This document shows positions 5,259 to 7,199 of a DNA stretch of 7,199 bases, piece after piece. Below the pieces are notes generated by a model that searched no databases, had not been told where the DNA came from, and saw only the letters and a list, made by a program, of their open reading frames with translations. The position numbers and the translations under genes are program-made. The stretch is from Candidatus Omnitrophota bacterium (lineage in GTDB: Bacteria; Omnitrophota; Gorgyraeia; Tantalellales; Tantalellaceae): NCBI GenBank assembly GCA_013204685.1, contig JABMSC010000171.1, positions 1 through 7,199 of the forward strand, in the 5' to 3' direction. Position 1 is the first letter of the stretch. Each line of letters starts with the position of its first letter.

Positions 5259-6689
5259 ATGGAAGACAGAAACGAGATCATTGAACAGAGATATAAAAAC
5301 CTGGAAAAACTTGTAGAAAAAGGCATAAACCCTTTTGGTGAAAAGTTTTCTGACATCCACCAGATCCAGTCCCTGAAAGACAATTACACTGAAGGCGCTA
5401 AGGTTAGAATTGCCGGCAGGATAATGGCTAAAAGGGAACATGGTAAAAGTGTGTTTATGGACGTGAAGGACTCAAGCGGCAAGATGCAGGTGTATATGAA
5501 GAAAGACACCATAGGGGATGAATCTTTTGAAATTCTCAAAAGCCTGGATATCGGGGATATCATCGGATCCGAAGGCGGTCTTTTTAAGACAAGAACAGGT
5601 GAAGAAACCGTGCTTGTGGATGAATATAAGGTGTTATCAAAATCGTTACTTCCGCTTCCGGAGAAGTGGCACGGCCTTAAAGATGTTGAAATAAGATACC
5701 GGCAGAGGTATGTAGACTTGATCGTGAACGACGAAGCGCGGGACAAATTCCGCAAGCGCATAGAGCTCATCCAGCATATGCGGGAAGATCTTAATGGAAA
5801 AGGGTTTTTAGAGGTAGAGACGCCTATGATGCATCCCATCCCGGGAGGCGCCGCGGGCAAACCATTTAAGACGCATCATGAAGCGCTTGACATGCCGCTC
5901 TACTTAAGGATAGCTCCGGAACTCTATTTGAAGAAACTTCTTGTCGGCGGGTTTGACAAGGTGTACGAGATAAACCGGTCATTCAGGAACGAAGGTATAT
6001 CAACAAGACATAATCCCGAATTTACGATGATGGAAGCATATGAAGCGTATTCTGACTGCGATGGCATGATGCAGCTTACTGAACACCTTGTAAGGTCCGC
6101 GGCTAAAGCTATACTGGGCACTGAGAAGTTCCAGTATCAGGGCAGGGACGTGGACCTCACTAATTGGAAGAGGGTGTCTTTTGCGGAACTAATGGAGGAG
6201 AATTTCGGTATAAAGGTTGATGATCCGCTTGATAAATGGGTTAAAAAGCTGAAATCCAAAGGCATTGAAATAGAGGGGGATAAGATCAGTAAGACCCAGA
6301 TACTGAATATCGTGGGAGACCTGGTTGAACCTGAAACAGAGACAAATCCGGTATTTGTAGTGGATTTCTTTAAGGAGCTCAGTCCCCTTGCAAAATCCAA
6401 AAAAGACGCACCTGGACTCGTAGAAAGATTTGAACTTTATATCGGGGGGATGGAGATAGCCAATGCTTACTCCGAGCTTAACGATCCTATTGACCAGAAA
6501 GAAAGGTTTCTTGAGCAGGCCAAGGCGGATCCGGATGCTATGGTGGATGAGGATTTTATCAGGGCCCTTGAATACGGGATGCCGCCGGCCGGCGGGCTCG
6601 GCATAGGAATTGACCGCCTGGCGATGATATTTACGAATTCGGCAAATATACGGGAAGTGATACTCTTTCCGCACATGAGACCGGAGTAG
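5259..6689 (+). CDS. lysS: Lysyl-tRNA synthetase, class II
   Basis: Charges tRNA-Lys with lysine using ATP, in the cytoplasm, normally as a homodimer. The protein has 476 residues, slightly short of the usual near-500. An N-terminal helix (MEDRNEIIEQRYKNLEKL) leads into the OB-fold anticodon-binding domain from about 49 (VRIAGRIMAKREHGKSVFMDV). The class II catalytic core follows: motif 1 region FLEVETPMMHPIPGGAAGKPF (about 183-203), motif 2 FRNEGISTRHNPEFTMME (242-259), and motif 3 GLGIGIDRLAMIF (446-458) with the terminal class II arginine R453. The AGKPF and TRHNPEF signatures are those of bacterial LysS. The frame is intact from a well-placed Shine-Dalgarno. It has its own promoters upstream and probably continues into the lolC/E-type gene across a 108-base gap. 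Confidence 0.97.
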   Translation: MEDRNEIIEQRYKNLEKLVEKGINPFGEKFSDIHQIQSLKDNYTEGAKVRIAGRIMAKREHGKSVFMDVKDSSGKMQVYMKKDTIGDESFEILKSLDIGDIIGSEGGLFKTRTGEETVLVDEYKVLSKSLLPLPEKWHGLKDVEIRYRQRYVDLIVNDEARDKFRKRIELIQHMREDLNGKGFLEVETPMMHPIPGGAAGKPFKTHHEALDMPLYLRIAPELYLKKLLVGGFDKVYEINRSFRNEGISTRHNPEFTMMEAYEAYSDCDGMMQLTEHLVRSAAKAILGTEKFQYQGRDVDLTNWKRVSFAELMEENFGIKVDDPLDKWVKKLKSKGIEIEGDKISKTQILNIVGDLVEPETETNPVFVVDFFKELSPLAKSKKDAPGLVERFELYIGGMEIANAYSELNDPIDQKERFLEQAKADPDAMVDEDFIRALEYGMPPAGGLGIGIDRLAMIFTNSANIREVILFPHMRPE

Positions 6690-6690
6690 G

Positions 6691-6779
6691 GATAGCGTTT
6701 AGCGTGTATCGGGTGTCGTGGATCGTGGATCGGGTATCGATAACCGAATCACGAACTACGAACCACGAAAACCGAGCCA
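6691..6779. repeat. Head-to-head inverted array of degenerate heptads
   Basis: Seven 7-base units ending in cg (gatagcg, tttagcg, tgtatcg, ggtgtcg, tggatcg, tggatcg, ggtatcg) fill 6691-6739. They are followed by six units beginning with cg (cgataac, cgaatca, cgaacta, cgaacca, cgaaaac, cgagcca) across 6738-6779. The first set is the reverse complement of the second in style, meeting at a tatcgata palindrome (6735-6742). The arms pair imperfectly over about 28 bases on each side, with a mismatch roughly once per heptad. The array covers most of the lysS-lolC gap. No T-run follows, so a classical intrinsic terminator is not supported, but the transcript could fold strongly. Confidence 0.75.
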
Positions 6780-6783
6780 TGAT

Positions 6784-6788
6784 AGGAG
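6784..6788 (+). promoter_or_regulatory. Ribosome binding site deciding a TTG start
   Basis: aggag lies nine bases before the TTG at 6798 but 21 before the in-frame ATG at 6810. In-frame stops at 6780 and 6783 exclude any earlier start. TTG is therefore preferred. Confidence 0.7.
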
Positions 6789-6797
6789 ACCCCGGGG

Positions 6798-7199
6798 TTG
6801 ACTAAAACTATGTGGACATTTTTCTTAAGCACAAAATATTTTTTATCTAAAAGAAAAGAAGGAATGATCTCCCTGATAGGGGTTATCTCTGTCATAGGAG
6901 TTGCTCTTGGAGTCGCGTCTCTTATTATAGTTCTTTCAGTAATGAACGGTTTTGATCTGGAAGTCCGGGATAAGATCATAGGCACGTATGCGCATGTTGT
7001 CATAATGAGAGAAGGCGGGATCGACGGTGCGGGCGAGCTTATCTCCAGGGTGGAAGCTATGCCGGAGGTGGAAAGCGCCACTGAATTCGTGACGGGACAG
7101 GGGATCTTGAGAAGCGGTGCGAATATCGCGGGTATTCTTATCAAGGGAATAGACGCGCAAAAAGAATCCGAGGTCAGCGCGGTCATAGAGTATACAGAC
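6798..7199 (+). CDS. LolC/LolE-family lipoprotein-releasing ABC transporter permease (5' part)
   Basis: Inner-membrane permease of the Lol system, which works with the LolD ATPase to release lipoproteins for transfer to the outer membrane. The first 134 codons are visible and the frame is open at the window end; the family is about 400 residues. A short cytoplasmic N-terminus (TMWTFFLSTKYFLSKRKEG) precedes one membrane helix (about residues 23-48, MISLIGVISVIGVALGVASLI). The family signature MNGFDLEVRDKI (49-60) then leads into the start of the periplasmic domain (HVVIM and onward). LolC and LolE cannot be told apart here, and many bacteria outside Proteobacteria carry one such gene. It implies a diderm envelope. 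The gene follows lysS on the same strand and is probably co-transcribed. Confidence 0.88.
   Translation, partial: MTKTMWTFFLSTKYFLSKRKEGMISLIGVISVIGVALGVASLIIVLSVMNGFDLEVRDKIIGTYAHVVIMREGGIDGAGELISRVEAMPEVESATEFVTGQGILRSGANIAGILIKGIDAQKESEVSAVIEYTD

Noticed and set aside
6691..6779. CRISPR array
   Set aside because: The units are 7 bases, degenerate and contiguous, and they reverse orientation. There are no repeat-spacer units of CRISPR size.
6779..6805. ATG-initiated mini frame before lolC/E
   Set aside because: It has only eight codons, no Shine-Dalgarno of its own, and ends inside the start region of the permease gene. A leader peptide cannot be supported.

Overview
The window looks like part of a bacterial metagenome-type genome. 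The best guess is Candidatus Omnitrophota (OP3, PVC group) or a close relative. This rests on three things: a very large modular cytoplasmic protein, a class II lysS followed directly by a lolC/lolE-type gene, and degenerate 7-base repeat arrays in both intergenic and linker DNA. The assignment is inferred from recalled genome style, not from a search.

Layout: (1) 1-5079, plus strand, is one uninterrupted frame of 1684 codons after the first ATG. It is also open to the left edge, so it is probably the C-terminal part of a still larger protein. Modules in order are an acidic linker with a short repeat, a Rossmann-type methyltransferase-like domain, a winged helix-turn-helix, a uridine-kinase-like P-loop kinase, a nucleotidyltransferase-like domain, a GC-rich linker, a histidine-kinase-like helical region with a well-formed HATPase domain, a helical insert, a second linker, and an unrecognised C-terminal alpha/beta domain. 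(2) 5080-5258 is intergenic. It holds a perfect consensus sigma-70-type promoter, a second weaker promoter sharing a duplicated 12-base block, an inverted repeat, and a GC-rich leader hairpin just before a Shine-Dalgarno. (3) 5259-6689 is a complete class II lysyl-tRNA synthetase gene. (4) 6690-6797 is a gap, most of it (6691-6779) a head-to-head array of degenerate heptads. (5) 6798-7199 is the 5' part of a LolC/LolE-family permease gene, cut by the window end.

lysS and the lolC/E gene are ordinary housekeeping functions and probably share transcription from the promoters at 5113-5196. The unusual content is the giant protein. It strings together domains that elsewhere act alone in signalling and nucleotide chemistry. 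A 16-residue linker sequence occurs twice, exactly 965 codons apart, bounding the methyltransferase-wHTH-kinase-nucleotidyltransferase block as an in-frame unit. The linkers contain the same kind of heptad repeat as the lysS-lolC gap, which suggests that repeat DNA has been absorbed into coding sequence and may help domain shuffling. What the giant protein does is not known from the sequence.
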